Numbered from the stretch's first letter, positions 25,470 through 36,578 are shown. The stretch: 64,000 nucleotides of DNA from Isoetes taiwanensis (GCA_021234155.1 JAJEKV010000041.1:7760917-7824916); one strand, 5' to 3'. Translations and numbers: made by a program. The notes: generated by a model from the letters alone, not told the origin.

Positions 25470-26177
25470 TCCAAAAGAATTTGTAGCTGATACGAAGTGG
25501 CTCGAGAGAGCGGTTCAAGACCAACAAGGATCTAAGTGGCAAAGTTAAATATAAGGGTAACCTATATAAAAGAACATGTGGAATAACACCTTCAGCCTTA
25601 GAAATCCTAAGTTATAAAATTGTAAGCTGATAACTGGGGTCATGCCATTACGGCTGAATCTGGTTATAGACCAACGCAAAGCCTTCCGAACGCGACCCAG
25701 ATTTGCATCGGATCATCATAATCCCAGACTAAAAGGACCGATCTAGTTATATATAGCCGATTTCCATCTACTCGACTCTTCTTGCCTTTTCTTTCAAATA
25801 TTTCCAGATGCTAAAAGGTTGATCCAGAAAAAGGTTCTTTTGTCTGTATAAATATGTGAAGGGACCTGAATTTGGGGCATTTGATCCAGCTCTGTCTAAA
25901 GCCCTCACCTCTGCTTAAAGTCGTTATCAGAGTAACTCTGACATAGCCGATATTAGTATAAAATACTGAAGCTGAGAATTGTAGTTCCTTGTTGAAGACA
26001 AGATAAAGATTTCTCGTGTGCTTGAGCTCGGTTGTGTGGTTAAGTGCAAGGTCCTATCAGTTGTACAAGCTTCATGCCGATTGTTCATATTAAATAATTA
26101 ATTGCTGCTTTCTTTCAGTCTTCTGTTGGATGTTGTTCTAAGATCTTCAATTACTGCAAACTCTTTGAATCTTATCA
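25470..26177 (+). mobile_element. LTR copy, plus strand (left border uncertain)
   Basis: This segment matches 27587-28290 in inverted orientation. Shared words include GGTTCAAGACCAACAAG, GGTAACCTATATAAAAGAAC, GGTTATAGACCAAC and the end GAATCTTATCA. In this copy the end is followed at once by a tRNA-Met primer site (26180-26191); in the other it is followed by unrelated DNA. That fixes the LTR end at 26177. A TATA-like GTATAAATATG lies at about 25846. The left border with TG is not resolved. Confidence 0.65.
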
Positions 26178-26179
26178 AT

Positions 26180-26191
26180 TGGTATCAGAGC
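26180..26191 (+). other. Primer-binding site, tRNA-Met type
   Basis: TGGTATCAGAGC lies two bases after the LTR end CTTATCA. This is the standard plant retrotransposon primer site complementary to initiator tRNA-Met. Confidence 0.8.
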
Positions 26192-26218
26192 GTAGGTTCC
26201 AACCTATATCCTGTGAAA

Positions 26219-26409
26219 TGGCCAACCGTTTTAACATCCCTGATAATCAATATCAGCAGGCGCTAAGAACTACAGATTTCATAGCCAAACAAGGAGCTAA
26301 TCAAATTGCTCTACCACTGCCTACATCTGAGCAAGACTATCAAACAAAATTGGAGCAAATTGCATTATTTTACGAATTTTTGCTTAGTAATTCCCAGCAC
26401 CTTGTGTAA
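26219..26409 (+). pseudogene. N-terminal gag fragment of an LTR element
   Basis: An ATG at 26218-26220 follows the primer site by about 27 bases and starts MANRFNIPDNQYQQALR, continuing to a stop at 26407-26409. Position just after LTR and primer site indicates a gag start. No domain is seen. Coding sequence then ends abruptly; the rest of a gag lies on the opposite strand at 28690-29260. Confidence 0.5.
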
Positions 26410-27464
26410 AAATATATGCCACTCCCTTCTTAGATCTAGAAGTAACTTGCAGGTAAATTATGACTTCCAAAGGTTTTTTTGAATTCTTACCATGTCTTAA
26501 TCACAGAAACCATCTTCTTCCTTCCCTGCCACCAAATTCGAGCTACATGTGTAAGATATTTATTCATTGCCTGAAGTTTTTGCAACTCAGTATGTATGCA
26601 CATGGCATATCCACCATTAATTATGTAATGTCCAAATCGACATGTGCCTTAATTCATCATTTGCAAATGTACGAATCATCATGGGATTAAAGTGTTGAAT
26701 TGACACATGGTTTGTTTGGTATAGATTACAATGGATTTGTATTGACATGTGCCTTATTTCATTTATGAGAATAATTTTAAATAATTATGCATATTATATT
26801 TATATTAATGATATTTGATATTATTTACATGTGGCTTAAAATGCAAACGCGTGGCCAATGACATATGTCGATTGTCTAGATAGATTTCGTTTCAACAATT
26901 GCCTATGAAAGATATATACATTATTGATGGCGTAAAAATAGCCTTTAATTAGTAACTCGTGTCGACTATCTAGAGGGACTTCCATCCTATAAATAGAAGA
27001 TGTTTCTAGCATTTCATCACATTGAAAGCAATTAAAGTATTAATGTGAGTGCTTCGCCTTTGCTTCATTTCTTGCATTCAAAGGTACGTATTTTGCCAAC
27101 ATGTTACATTGTTGAAGTTTTTAAGTATCATATTATCCATCAATCACTATGTACATACATGTAGAAATGTTGCTCACGTGATTGTATATATATTGATCAA
27201 TTTTGATGGGGAGTCGGGAAAGAGAAATGTTCACGACGACCTTGGCCGCCGCGATAAATTTCTTCTATAATACAACGCATATACTACATGGACACAACTC
27301 GTGAATTTACATTGAGCAAAGCATGTGATATCAAACCTGACCACACCCAACATTAATGAATTATACTAAAGCCCAACTTCGAACACCTATCACAATCAAA
27401 ATGTTGGTTCATTTAGATGCATGCACATGCACCAACATTGCAACGGCATCATATTTTCTGCGAT
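26410..27464. other. DNA between the two inverted LTR halves
   Basis: AT-rich, no gene recognised. It would be former downstream flank if the inversion model for this region is right. Confidence 0.4.
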
Positions 27465-27611
27465 ACACCCCGAATAAAAATGATGCCTATTTGATTTAGG
27501 CTATTGATAAGATTCAAAGAGTTTGCAGTTGAATGATAGATTCTACACACCCCGAATGAAAATGATGCCTATTTGATTTAGGCTATTGATAAGATTCAAA
27601 GAGTTTGCAGT
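27465..27611. repeat. Tandem duplication with 82-bp period across an LTR border
   Basis: ACACCCCGAATRAAAATGAT and the following bases through GAGTTTGCAGT occur at 27465-27529 and 27547-27611. Each copy includes about 25 bases of the LTR end (TGATAAGATTCAAAGAG) plus the adjoining flank, so the duplication happened after the element inserted. Confidence 0.9.
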
Positions 27612-28422
27612 AATTGAAGATCTTAGAATAACATCCAACAGAAGAGTGAAAAATGAACAAAAGAAAGTAGCAATCAATTATTCAATATGAACAACCAGCA
27701 TGAAGCCTATACAACTGATAGGAGATTGCACTTAACCACCCAGCCAGGCTCAAGCATACGAGAAATCTTTATCTCGAATTCACAAGGAACTACAATTCTT
27801 AGCTTTTATACTGATATCAGCTGTGGCAGAGTTACTCTGATAATGACTTTGAGCAGAGGCGAGCGCTTTAGACAGAGCTGGATCGAATGCCCCTAATTCA
27901 GATCCCTTCATATATTTACACAGACAGAAGAACCTTTTTCTGGATCAACCTTTTAGCATCTGGAAATATCTAAAAGAAAAGGCAAGAAGAGTCGAGCAGA
28001 TGGAAATCGACCAAATATAACTAGATTGGCCCTTTTAATCTGGGGTTAGGATCATCCAATGCAGATCCGAGTTGTTTCCAAAAGGCTTTGTGTTGGTCTA
28101 TAACCAGATTCAGCTGTAACGGTCTGGCCCTCGTTATCAACCACAATTTTATAACTTGGGATTTCTAAGGTTGAAGGTGTCATTCCAAATGTTCTTTTAT
28201 ATAGGTTACCCCTATATTTAACTTTGCCACTTAGATACTTGTTGGTCTTGAACTGCTCCCCCGAGCCGCTCCGTATCAATCCTTCCCTTCTTACCTTCCC
28301 TTCTTGGGACGAATCTTATCCCCCTGAGAATGTTCTTTTTTTTTATCCTTTAAGGCAAGGTCCGCGCTTTGATAGAAAAATCTCAATACTGATCCATCAA
28401 GTATCCCTCACTTGAACAGTCA
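27587..28422 (-). mobile_element. LTR copy, minus strand
   Basis: On the minus strand this ends CTTATCA at 27587 and matches the plus-strand LTR at 25470-26177 over at least 700 bases. A possible LTR start is TGACTGTTCAAG at 28422, but the match to the other copy is only clear up to about 28290. It contains an open frame (28052-28279) with KYRGNLYKRTFGMTPSTLEI and ESGYRPTQSLLETTRICIG that is disrupted in the other copy. Confidence 0.6.
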
Positions 28423-28688
28423 TGGCATTCCCCGCCCTTTCTGATGCTCCAAGTAGGTTTCCCTACTCGGACAGAGAGTAAACCCTTTTCAGTCCTCAAG
28501 TTAAATATCCCAGTTAAATATCCCAGTTTAACTTTATCCCAGGTTATTTGAATATAATTAATTTCAAAAGAAATAAACTTTATTCTATTCAAATAAATAA
28601 TCGCGCATGCTTAGGCAACCATATGCAGCCTACTAAAACATAAACCAATTCAAGATAAATAACTGATAGTTAATCGACTTTTCTCAGA

Positions 28689-29260
28689 CTACGTTGTTGT
28701 AGCTTTGTCAAATTTCACATGGACTTTCGGGTACTTCAGCAATAGTGTGCATCGACACTTTTCCCTTTCTATCATCTTTATTTTTTGGAACTTCAGTTTG
28801 GGATTTATTTGCAGGAGTCTGCTTCTTTGGACAAAAAGCTTTGAAATGAGGTCCATCACATAGATAACAACCTTCTTCTGGTGCATTTGTCTGATCCTGA
28901 GTTATATGTTGATCTGCAGTCTTATTCCTGGCGTTTGAGTCTCTACGATCGTCATTAATTCTAACTCTTTTTGCCCCATTGTGATTTGCCTATTCTATTC
29001 TTGTCAGTGTCATGCGTGTCATTTCTCGGGGGTAACCTTTCAATATCATACTTTGTTCTCTTGGGCCTAAACTTTCTTTCTACAGCTTCTGCTTTCCATA
29101 CTGCTTGATCCAATGTTTGTGGTTCAATGAGCCTAGGCTCCGCACATAGTTCCTTCCATAACCCAGATATAAATTTCCTTGTTATTTCTTTATCGCTAAA
29201 ACCTTCCATTTGTACCGATAGATGGTAAAAATTTGCTTCTATATTGATAAACAGATTCTC
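28689..29260 (-). pseudogene. gag of an LTR retrotransposon, minus strand, broken
   Basis: Read leftwards, FYHLSVQMEGFSDKE, then KFISGLWKEL, PQTLDQAVWKAEAVERK and, after a frame change, the zinc knuckle CYLCDGPHFKAFC (C-x2-C-x3-H-x4-C). This is the retrotransposon gag domain followed by a nucleocapsid finger, of the kind seen in plant gypsy gag proteins. The finger is about 270 bases from the LTR with no protease or polymerase between, so the element carried gag only. It may be the missing part of the plus-strand fragment at 26219-26409. Confidence 0.65.
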
Positions 29261-29464
29261 ATTTCAATATTCCAAAGTCGTGGAAAACCTAAGTGATGTA
29301 GACATTAGACAAAACTGAAGCCTTGCGATTGTCACGTGGCAGATCTGGCCCCCAACAACGGACTGCCCGGACCGCTCTAATGTTAACTCCTTGATCGAAA
29401 CCTTGTCCAGAAATTCGGAAAATTGGCCTGTATGCTGGAGATGACTTAGGAAGCCAGCTGGCAA

Positions 29465-30225
29465 AAAATCAGAATTTAATTCCGTGGTATGAATAAGTAT
29501 GAATTTATGAATGCCTTGCTACTACAAAAACGGCCCTCGACTTCCAATTGCCACATTGGGAAAAGGGCAGATCCAAACTCCATTCTGTCAGTTCCACTTG
29601 CTTCGTGTTCCCAAGTGCAGCTTCTCGGCCACGTCCCAAGTGCAAAAGACTAAAACTCGGCCCCCAAAATGCAAACTCTTCAAGAACCTGGCAACTCAAT
29701 GTTAGCAAACTTGAGGCCTTTAATATATTTAGCTTAGATCAACAAGTTTTTTAATTTTGAGTCTTAATGAACCATTGAAAATGTGATCATAACCTTATTC
29801 AAACAATCAACTATGCATAATATAGAGTTACTGTAGCAATGGTCTAGGGAGCCAAGTGAATAGTAACACCAAGTCTATGCATTCAGAATTCCTCCTTAAT
29901 TTACAGAGTTTTTCCACTGGTCCGGCCTCATTCCAAATCGTCTAAAGAATAATTATGCACAGGGTTATTTACAGGGACCTGCTTCGGCCGATCCGGCGTT
30001 GGTTAAGCTGGATAAGATCGTTTTTAGATTGTCAACTTTCCTTCCAAGTTTTCTGCCATCACCTCTTGCAAATCAGTAGACAAATTTATCCTTTTAATAA
30101 CACGTCAACCTTTAAGACTTAATATATAAGCCGTTAATAAACCATTAACCTTTCCTTTTGAACTTAACCATGTTGCACCTTGAACTTAACCATCTTGAAC
30201 CGTTCCTTCCCTATTGTTGCACTGT
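29465..30225. other. Spacer before Gypsy-A, no gene recognised
   Basis: AT-rich DNA. Short frames on both strands at 29505-29754 are mirror shadows of each other and show no motif. No LTR of Gypsy-A is found here, so that element is 5'-truncated. Confidence 0.45.
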
Positions 30226-31376
30226 GTTAAGAAGTATTTCAAAAATGATGAAGTTAGAGCTTGGTTGGAATATGTATGAGTCTAGGAGCTAACTCATGGG
30301 ATGAAATAGTCAAGAAATTCTTGGCAAGATTTGGTAAGTTGCTAGATCCTCAAGATTTGATTTTTGAATTGCAAACCTTTCATATTAAACATGGTGAAAG
30401 TGTGCATCAATATGTGGAAAGATTCAATCTTTATCTTGTTAAATGTCAAATCAACCAAGTTCCTAACCATACCTTACATCTTGTAGCTTCATTTATCAGA
30501 GGTTTGAGTAGCAGACCAAGAATACATAGGAAGATGCTCAAGATTCAGAAACAAGAAGGATTTGACACCATACGTAAGGCTTTTACAAAGGCTACTGAGA
30601 TTGCAGATATGATTTCCTATCATCATGATGATATGCACTCACCTCATGATCCTTTCTTTCCAGATTATGAGCAGGAGTATATGGGACCAGGACTTGTACC
30701 AGTCTATGTTGTTCAAAAAGAAAAGAAGAAATAAAAAATAGAGGATGCAGAAGGTGTTGCGGCTGATGTAAGAGTTGAAATAACTAAAGTGTCTGAGGCT
30801 CTGATCGAGGTGACCAAACAACTTCAAGAAATGAAAAGTTCCAGACATGAGAAGAGAATATATCCTCCATGTGCCCATTGCTCGAGAAACACACACTCAT
30901 CAGACTATTGTTGGTATAGGCCTTGCACAAAGTGTGATAAAAGAGGGCATTTTGGTAAAGAATGCCATGTTTGTGCTTTTTGCAAAGCAGTAGGTCATTA
31001 TGAAGATAGGTGCAGTGTGAAAGAATATTTTGCTAGGCAAGAAAAATCTAAAGCCAATGAACCAGGTGCTTCTGTCAGATTTGTGCAGGAAATTGAAGAG
31101 CAAGAGGAAGTCATGACTGTTCACACTAGAGGAATGAACAATGCAAAGGACAAAGAGCAAGTACAAGTCAATGAGGAAGTCAATGTTGTGAGACACAAAG
31201 AGATTGAGCAAAATATGGTTGTACCTCCTCCCCCTTGTCAGAAATACTTAAGGAAGGATAAAGAGAGTGAGGATTTGAGGATTTTGAATATTTGCTTAAG
31301 AACTCAAAAATTAGTGTTGATTGAAAATAGCTCCATCATACAGAAAAAAGGTTCTAAATCTGACCAAGGAAGATGA
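30226..31376 (+). pseudogene. gag of Gypsy-A, broken into frames
   Basis: A frame at 30261-30734 has SWDEIVKKFLARFGKL and HGESVHQYVERFNLYL, the retrotransposon gag core. After a TAA at 30732 the gag continues at 30789-31376 with a coiled-coil-like segment and three zinc knuckles: CAHCSRNTHSSDYC, CTKCDKRGHFGKEC and CAFCKAVGHYEDRC, each C-x2-C-x4-H-x4-C. Gag forms the particle and binds element RNA. The two frames and two stops near 30247-30253 show decay. Confidence 0.8.
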
Positions 31377-31800
31377 ATTTGCTCTCACAAATCATATTGA
31401 GGAGCATATTTTGACTCAAGAAGACTATGATCCAGGAGCTTTTACTTGTGTTGCTAGAATGGGAAAAGAGGTTTTGACTAAAGTCCTATTAGATGGAGGA
31501 TCACCACTTAATGTGATACCTCATCATATTATGAGATTGTGCGTGGCCTTGAAATAAACAAGAAGGCTCTCATGGTTTTAAAATCATTCTCAAACACCAA
31601 AACTTAATCCCATGGGAATAGTTAGCAATGTGCCAATTGATGTGGAGGGAATAATTGTTGCTGCTAATTTTGTGGTTGTTGCATTTGAAGGAATAGATGA
31701 GAAGTCAGATACTTATGATCTGCTCTTGGGAAGAAAATGGTTGTCAACAGTAGATGCAAGACCTGTGTGGTCAAGAGGAGAATGCACCATTTCAAATGGC
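31321..31800 (+). pseudogene. Aspartic protease region of Gypsy-A
   Basis: VLLDGGSPLNVIPHHIM carries the active-site D-G-G-S of plant retrotransposon proteases in place of the commoner D-T-G or D-S-G. A frameshift lies near 31555. After it come VDVEGIIVAANFVVVAFEG and YDLLLGRKWL, the C-terminal flap and Leu-Leu-Gly part. The protease would have cut the polyprotein. Confidence 0.7.
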
Positions 31801-31959
31801 AAAAAGAGAGTGATACCCTACAATAAGGTGGGAGAGTTTGAAGCTTTGAATTTCATTGAAGAAGATTTCCTAATACCAAATCCCTGTGGAGAATATGAGT
31901 TAGCTACAAATGATCAGTTGCCAAACCTAGAACTCCCTATAGAGGTAAATATTTCAAAA

Positions 31960-32500
31960 AGAGAAAACTTTGCTTATTTGTGTTTTGATGGTGGTGTCTC
32001 AAAGAGATTGAGTGTGGCCTCTTCTGCTGCTATTCTTAAAGTTTCTTCTAATAGGCTGCTTGCAAAAGTAGACAGAATTTTTTCAAATATAACCTTAAAT
32101 ATGGCAAAATACAAGGCTCTGATAGCAGGTCTTCAAGAAGCCAAGAATTTGAACATTAATGAGATTGTTATCTTTGGAGATTCTCAGCTTGTTTGCAGAC
32201 AGATATTGGGTGAATATCAAGCAAAAAATGAAGATATGATTTTGCTAAGAGACCAAGCTATGGGAGAGTTGACTAAGAGACCAAGCTATGGAAGTTATGA
32301 TTTTGCTAAGAGACCAAGCTATGGAAGTTATGACATGTGCCAAGAGAGCAAAATTGTGAAGCTGATGCATTGTGCAGAAGTATCCTACTCGTGATTTTGC
32401 TAAGAGGCCAAGCTATGAAAGTTACGACATGTGCCAAGGGAGCAAAATTGTGAAGCTGATGCATTGTGCAAAAGTGTCCTACTCGAGCATTTGGCTGAGG
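31960..32500 (+). pseudogene. Upstream (aRNH-type) RNase H of Gypsy-A, with internal duplications
   Basis: CFDGGVSKRLSVASSAAIL, MAKYKALIAGLQEAKNL and VIFGDSQLVCRQILGEYQAK correspond to RNase H motifs with the Asp residues in DGG and GDSQ; AEY of the sister copy is here AKY. The last motif, read in another frame, is REQNCEADALC. The 3' part is scrambled by tandem repeats at 32240-32480. The domain lies before the reverse transcriptase, as in Gypsy-B. Confidence 0.7.
32240..32480 (+). repeat. Nested tandem duplications in the Gypsy-A RNase H
   Basis: GCTAAGAGACCAAGCTATGG occurs repeatedly in the stretch, and a unit of about 109 bp that runs through GAGCAAAATTGTGAAGCTG and GCATTGTGCARAAGT occurs twice (about 32299-32385 and 32395-32482). 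The duplicated unit includes the last catalytic motif, so this motif is present twice, both out of frame. Confidence 0.8.
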
Positions 32501-32592
32501 GAACAATTCAAGAAGAAGACTTGGAGAGGGATGATCTGCAACAACTCTATCCTATCTTGGTGATCAATGCAAGTGAGAAAAAATAGGTAAAA

Positions 32593-33530
32593 GTGAATAA
32601 AAAGGGTCAAGATAGAGTTTTATATGTTGGGGATTTGTTCAAAGAAGATGATGAGTCTTTTGTCACTAAGTTTTTTGATGAATGGAAAGATGTGTTTGCT
32701 TGGGACTACAATGAACTGCTTGGTGTTGATAAAGAAGTGTGTGAGTTTGAAATAAAGATCAAGGAAGTCATGAAACCTGTTGTTCAAAAGCTTAGGAGAA
32801 TAAATGCATCTTTGCTTGGCCTAATCAAGGAAGAATTATATAAAATAAAAGATGCTGGTGTGATCTCAGAAATTGTGAATCCAGAATGGTTATCTTGCAT
32901 TGTACCTGTTGAAAAGAAAAACAAAACCATAAGGATTTCCATTGACTATAGGGATTTGAATAAGGCTACTATCAAATATTGTTGCCCTTTGCCTTTCTTG
33001 GAAGAAGTGTTACATGTTGTTGCAGGAAAAGAGATCTATTCTTTCTTAGAGGGCTTCTCAGGTTTTAATCAAATAACCATTAAGGAGGAAGATCAGCCAA
33101 AGACCTCTTTCATTACACCATGGGGAACATTTGCAATGAGGAGAATGATCTTTGGATTGATGAATGCAGCAACAACCTTCCAGAGAGCAATGGATATCTT
33201 CAAGGATATGCCTCCAATAGCATTTTGTGTTTTCTTGGATGATCTCTGCTTACAAACTTCTTGTAAAGACCATTTTGATTGTTTGACAAAGTTATTTAGT
33301 TTATCAGAAAAGGAGGTGTTAGCCTGAATCCAAAGGAGTGTGTCTTTTTATGCTCAAAAGAAGACCTGCTGGGATATGAAGTGTCCACAAAAGGTATTCA
33401 GGTAGCAGAGAATAAAATAGAGGCTTTGAAGAAGCTTGCTCCTCCTAAAACACTTAAACAGGTAAAAAGTTTCTTGGGAATGGCTAGCTTTTTGAGAATG
33501 TATCTTCCTCATTTCTCATACACCATAAGT
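32593..33530 (+). pseudogene. Reverse transcriptase of Gypsy-A
   Basis: Motifs in order: NPEWLSCIVPVEKKNKTIR, SIDYRDLNKATIKYCCPLP, FSGFNQITIKEEDQPKTSF, TPWGTFAMRRMIFGLMNA, VFLDDLCL (the catalytic Y/FxDD) and, after a frameshift near 33325, GYEVSTKGIQVAENKIEAL. Reverse transcriptase copies element RNA to DNA. It is close to the Gypsy-B version but carries the shift and several substitutions such as the odd MIFGLMNAATTF. Confidence 0.85.
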
Positions 33531-33960
33531 CCAATTTCTAACCTCACAAAGGTTGGAAAATTCACTAAGAATGAAAGCAAGCATATTTTGGTTGATTGGA
33601 ATGAAATATGCCAAGAGTCTTTTGATACAATTATTGATTATCTGTCATTCTATTCTGCTAAAAGCTCCAGACTTAGAAAATCCTTTTAAAGCTTACATTA
33701 GTGTCACAAAAAAGGAAATTGGTGTGGCATTACTCCAAGAGGACCATGTGGCCAGTAAAATGTGGTATCACTGAACTAAGATATCCCAGGCTCGAGAAAA
33801 GTGCAACTGCATTAATGTTTCCGATAGATAGACGGGGTCATCTTTTGCAAAACAATCACACTCAAGTCTACATGAGGCAAAACCCTTTATCCCTCCTGTT
33901 TGCAAAAAAGTAGCCTAAGGCCAAATTATGTAGATGGGCTTGTAAAATTCAAGCTTACAA
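33480..33960 (+). pseudogene. Degenerate RNase H after RT in Gypsy-A
   Basis: LRMYLPHFSYTISPISNLTK and KAYISVTKKEIGVALLQED occupy the place of the canonical gypsy RNase H. The DAS motif is replaced by SVT, and the TDH motif by MRQ in VYMRQNPLSLLF. The catalytic acidic residues are therefore gone, as in Gypsy-B. Frameshifts are also present. Confidence 0.7.
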
Positions 33961-34039
33961 TATTACTGTCAAGGTGGTGAACTTAGTTGAAAATCCTAGT
34001 TCTTATTTACCTTATGCTTTGTTTGAATATGAGGATCAA

Positions 34040-35347
34040 GAAGGATTAAATGAGACTGATTATGTTACTAACTTGGTTGCTCTTCATGAAAAAGATTTGG
34101 ATTGGCAGTTTGATATCAGGAATTATTTGGAGAACAATGAGTTGCCAAAAGACATGAGTAGCAGTCAAGAAAGAAGATTCAAAGAGAAATGCAAGAAATT
34201 CAGATTGATTGAAGAAGTATTGTGCAAAGTTGACAAGGAAGGAGTGTTGCTGAGATGTATGGATCCTGGGGAAGGCAAAATGATTATTGAAGCTTGTAGC
34301 ATTTGTGGTGGACACTTTGCTGCTGATACAACTGCAAAGAAGATATTAAGGTCTGGATACTTTTAGCCTACCCTTTTTAAAGATTGCTATAATATTATCA
34401 AGTGTTGTCACAAATGCCAAATTTTTGGCAAAAGGATATTGCAACCAGCTCCTCTCACTGCCATAACTTCTCCAGGGCCATTTCAAACATGGAGACTTGA
34501 TTTTATAGGTCCAATAATCCCCCTTCATCAGCTCAGCACCAATTTATCCTTGTGGCTACAGATTATTTCACCAAATGGGTTGAAGCAGTTCCACTTAGAG
34601 AAGCAAATGCCTACACCACATCAAGATTTCTTCATGAGAATATTTGTGCTCGATTTGGGATCCCTTTTAAAAATGTCTCTGGCAGGGGAAGTCAATTCAT
34701 GAGCCAAACTATTGCCTTGTTGCTAGCCACTCTCAAAGTCAAACACACCAAAAGCTCAACATACTACCCTCAAGGAAATGGTCAAGCTGAGTCAACCAAC
34801 AAAGATTTGAAGTTAATCCTTAAGAGAACTATCAGCATTTCCAAAAGAGATTGGCATTTGAAGCTTTGTGATGCATTATGGGCATATAGGACCACCATTA
34901 AAGCATCTACTAAACACACACCTTTTAGCCTGGTTTATGGCATAGAATTTGTGGTGCCAATCGAGCTATCAAATAAATTTAGAAATAGAGGATGCACTAA
35001 GATAAAGGTATGTAAGATTGATGCAGTTGGAAGAACACAGGTATGAAGCTGAGAATGCAGTTCTGATCAAGAAAGCCAAAGATATAGCAACATTTAAAGC
35101 TGCTCACAAACTCCAAGGCAATCTCAAATCAGGTGAACTGGTTTTAAAATGGAACAAGGCAAGGGAAGCTATGGCAGCAAAGTTTGAAAATCTTTGGGAA
35201 GGGCCTTTTGAAGTAATTGGTAAGGCAGGGAAAGATTCCTATTGGTTGAGAGATGTACTTGATGGCAGAGAGCTGTTAAATCTCATCAACATCTTGATCT
35301 TGAAGAGGTACTGGCAACAACGTGTTGCCTTAAGTTTATTTAGTTAA
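34040..35347 (+). pseudogene. Integrase of Gypsy-A
   Basis: The zinc part retains GGHFAADTTAKKILRSGYF and CHKCQIF; the His before it is lost (EACSICGGH). The core has DFIGPI, ATDYFTKWVEAVPL, a position where DRG of the sister reads GRG (SGRGSQFMSQ), and YYPQGNGQAESTNKDL with the Glu. Thus the second Asp of the DDE triad is lost. The C-terminal GELVLKWNK / WEGPFEVIGKAG / ILILKRYW region follows after a frameshift near 35020. A TAG at 34364-34366 also breaks it. Confidence 0.8.
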
Positions 35348-35349
35348 AA

Positions 35350-36067
35350 GTTTATTTAGAATATGTAGGTAGGCTAGTTAAATTTGCTTTTGGATTGAAT
35401 ATGATTGCAAAACTTAAAAAGTAAAAGAAGTAAAAGACAAAAAATAATGCAAGAGTATTTAAAAAATAGTTTGTGTTTTCAAATTGAAGTAGTTATATAT
35501 TCGAGGTTTCCACTACTGAGACAAATGCAAGAACAGGGAGATTCATGCAGGTGTCAGCTTGTTCAAAGTTCAAATCAAGTATTCTTATTGCTTAAGTTCT
35601 GATTTCCATGCAGGTGCATCTGAATTTGCAATCACACATGTCATATTCACACACTTTCCTCCATATCTCTCTATATCCATAGCTGCTGCCATCCCCACCA
35701 TAAACCATAACAGCAACTCATTGTGCTAATAAATATGTTGTCACATGCAGGTGTACTCTCATGCATTCATTCCATGATAATTTGTTCAAGAGTTGCCCCT
35801 GATCCATGTAAGTCACTTCAGATCAATGATTTTCCACTAAACCCACTAAATTGCTGTCATACTCCCATCCAGCAGTTCATTTTTCTATTAACAATCACAC
35901 TTGTCATGATATCATCTTGATCATTTGCCAACACCCTCTTCTTTTAATCCATTGCAAATTCATTGAGCTGCCAAACATACCTCCATATTGGTAGCTGGCA
36001 GGAATTCTACTCTTATCATTTGCAAAAACAAGAGGCTGGGGGGCCAGCTTGTTCTTTTTGTTTGGCA
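35350..36067 (+). other. 3' untranslated spacer of Gypsy-A
   Basis: About 700 bases separate pol from the LTR. The motif ATGCAGGTG recurs at about 35547, 35612 and 35746. The spacer ends in GAGGCTGGGGGGCCAGC, comparable to GGCTGAGGGGACCAGCC before the 3' LTR of Gypsy-B, which is a likely polypurine-tract region. Confidence 0.5.
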
Positions 36068-36400
36068 TGATGCTGCCATGCTATGGCAGCATAGAAGAGC
36101 AAGACACATTTTGATTTACTCATGCTTACACATTGATTTGAGCATAGATACACAAGCATCATTGACTTAAAGAGAACACATCCCTACAAATTATGAAGTG
36201 GACACTTGAAGACCAAGGTGAAGACATTCATGAAAGATCACACAAGGATGCTAGGAAAGGTGATTCAAGCAAGACAGTTTTAAAGTTTGGATTCCCCTTG
36301 AGTGTTCTTGGTATGTGATATTTCCATTGAAATTCTTGGCATGACTATCTCTTATGAACCTTATCTCAAGCCTTCCATTTCCTTTTTCATGAAAACATTG
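36068..36400 (+). mobile_element. Start of the 3' LTR of Gypsy-A, interrupted by the LINE
   Basis: The LTR start TGATGCTGCCATGC follows the polypurine-like spacer and begins with a hairpin, arms ATGCTGCCAT / ATGGCAGCAT (36070-36092). The sequence then resembles the Gypsy-B LTR in style (AAGTTTGGA, GTTCTTGG) until about 36400, where GC-rich LINE sequence begins. The continuation after the LINE may be at 53215 onward; its end is not found. Confidence 0.55.
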
Positions 36401-36578
36401 GATTGGAGATGATGAAGGAGGGAAGGCGGTCGAATTGGGCGATCGGGGTTCTGACGACGAAACTTTGATCGGCGATATCTCTCTTATCTGGTGTCAGATT
36501 TCGGCGTGCTTGGGCTTGTTGGAAAGCTTGCTCCGAGCTCTTTTCGGAGATGTATAGCATCACTGTTTTGCATGTGGC

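Larger units (their letters stand above)
30226..36400 (+). mobile_element. Gypsy-A: decayed Ty3/gypsy element, 5'-truncated
   Basis: Gag, protease, an upstream RNase H, reverse transcriptase, a degenerate RNase H and integrase follow in one direction, in the same order as in Gypsy-B at 41.9-47.4 kb. Homology starts at 30226 inside gag (KKYFKNDEVRAWLEY); N-terminal gag and the 5' LTR are missing. The 3' LTR starts at about 36068 (TGATGCTGCC after a GGGGGG-containing tract) and is cut off near 36400 by the LINE. Many frameshifts and stops make it inactive. Confidence 0.85.

Noticed and set aside
25470-26400. Integrated pararetrovirus (open frame end, intergenic region, tRNA-Met primer site)
   Set aside because: The second copy diverges exactly at CTTATCA, as an LTR end does, and the gag has a retrotransposon-type core and finger; no viral movement or coat motifs seen.
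27465-27611. CRISPR-like repeat pair
   Set aside because: Only two copies with long repeat and short spacer in eukaryotic DNA; explained as tandem duplication of an LTR end.
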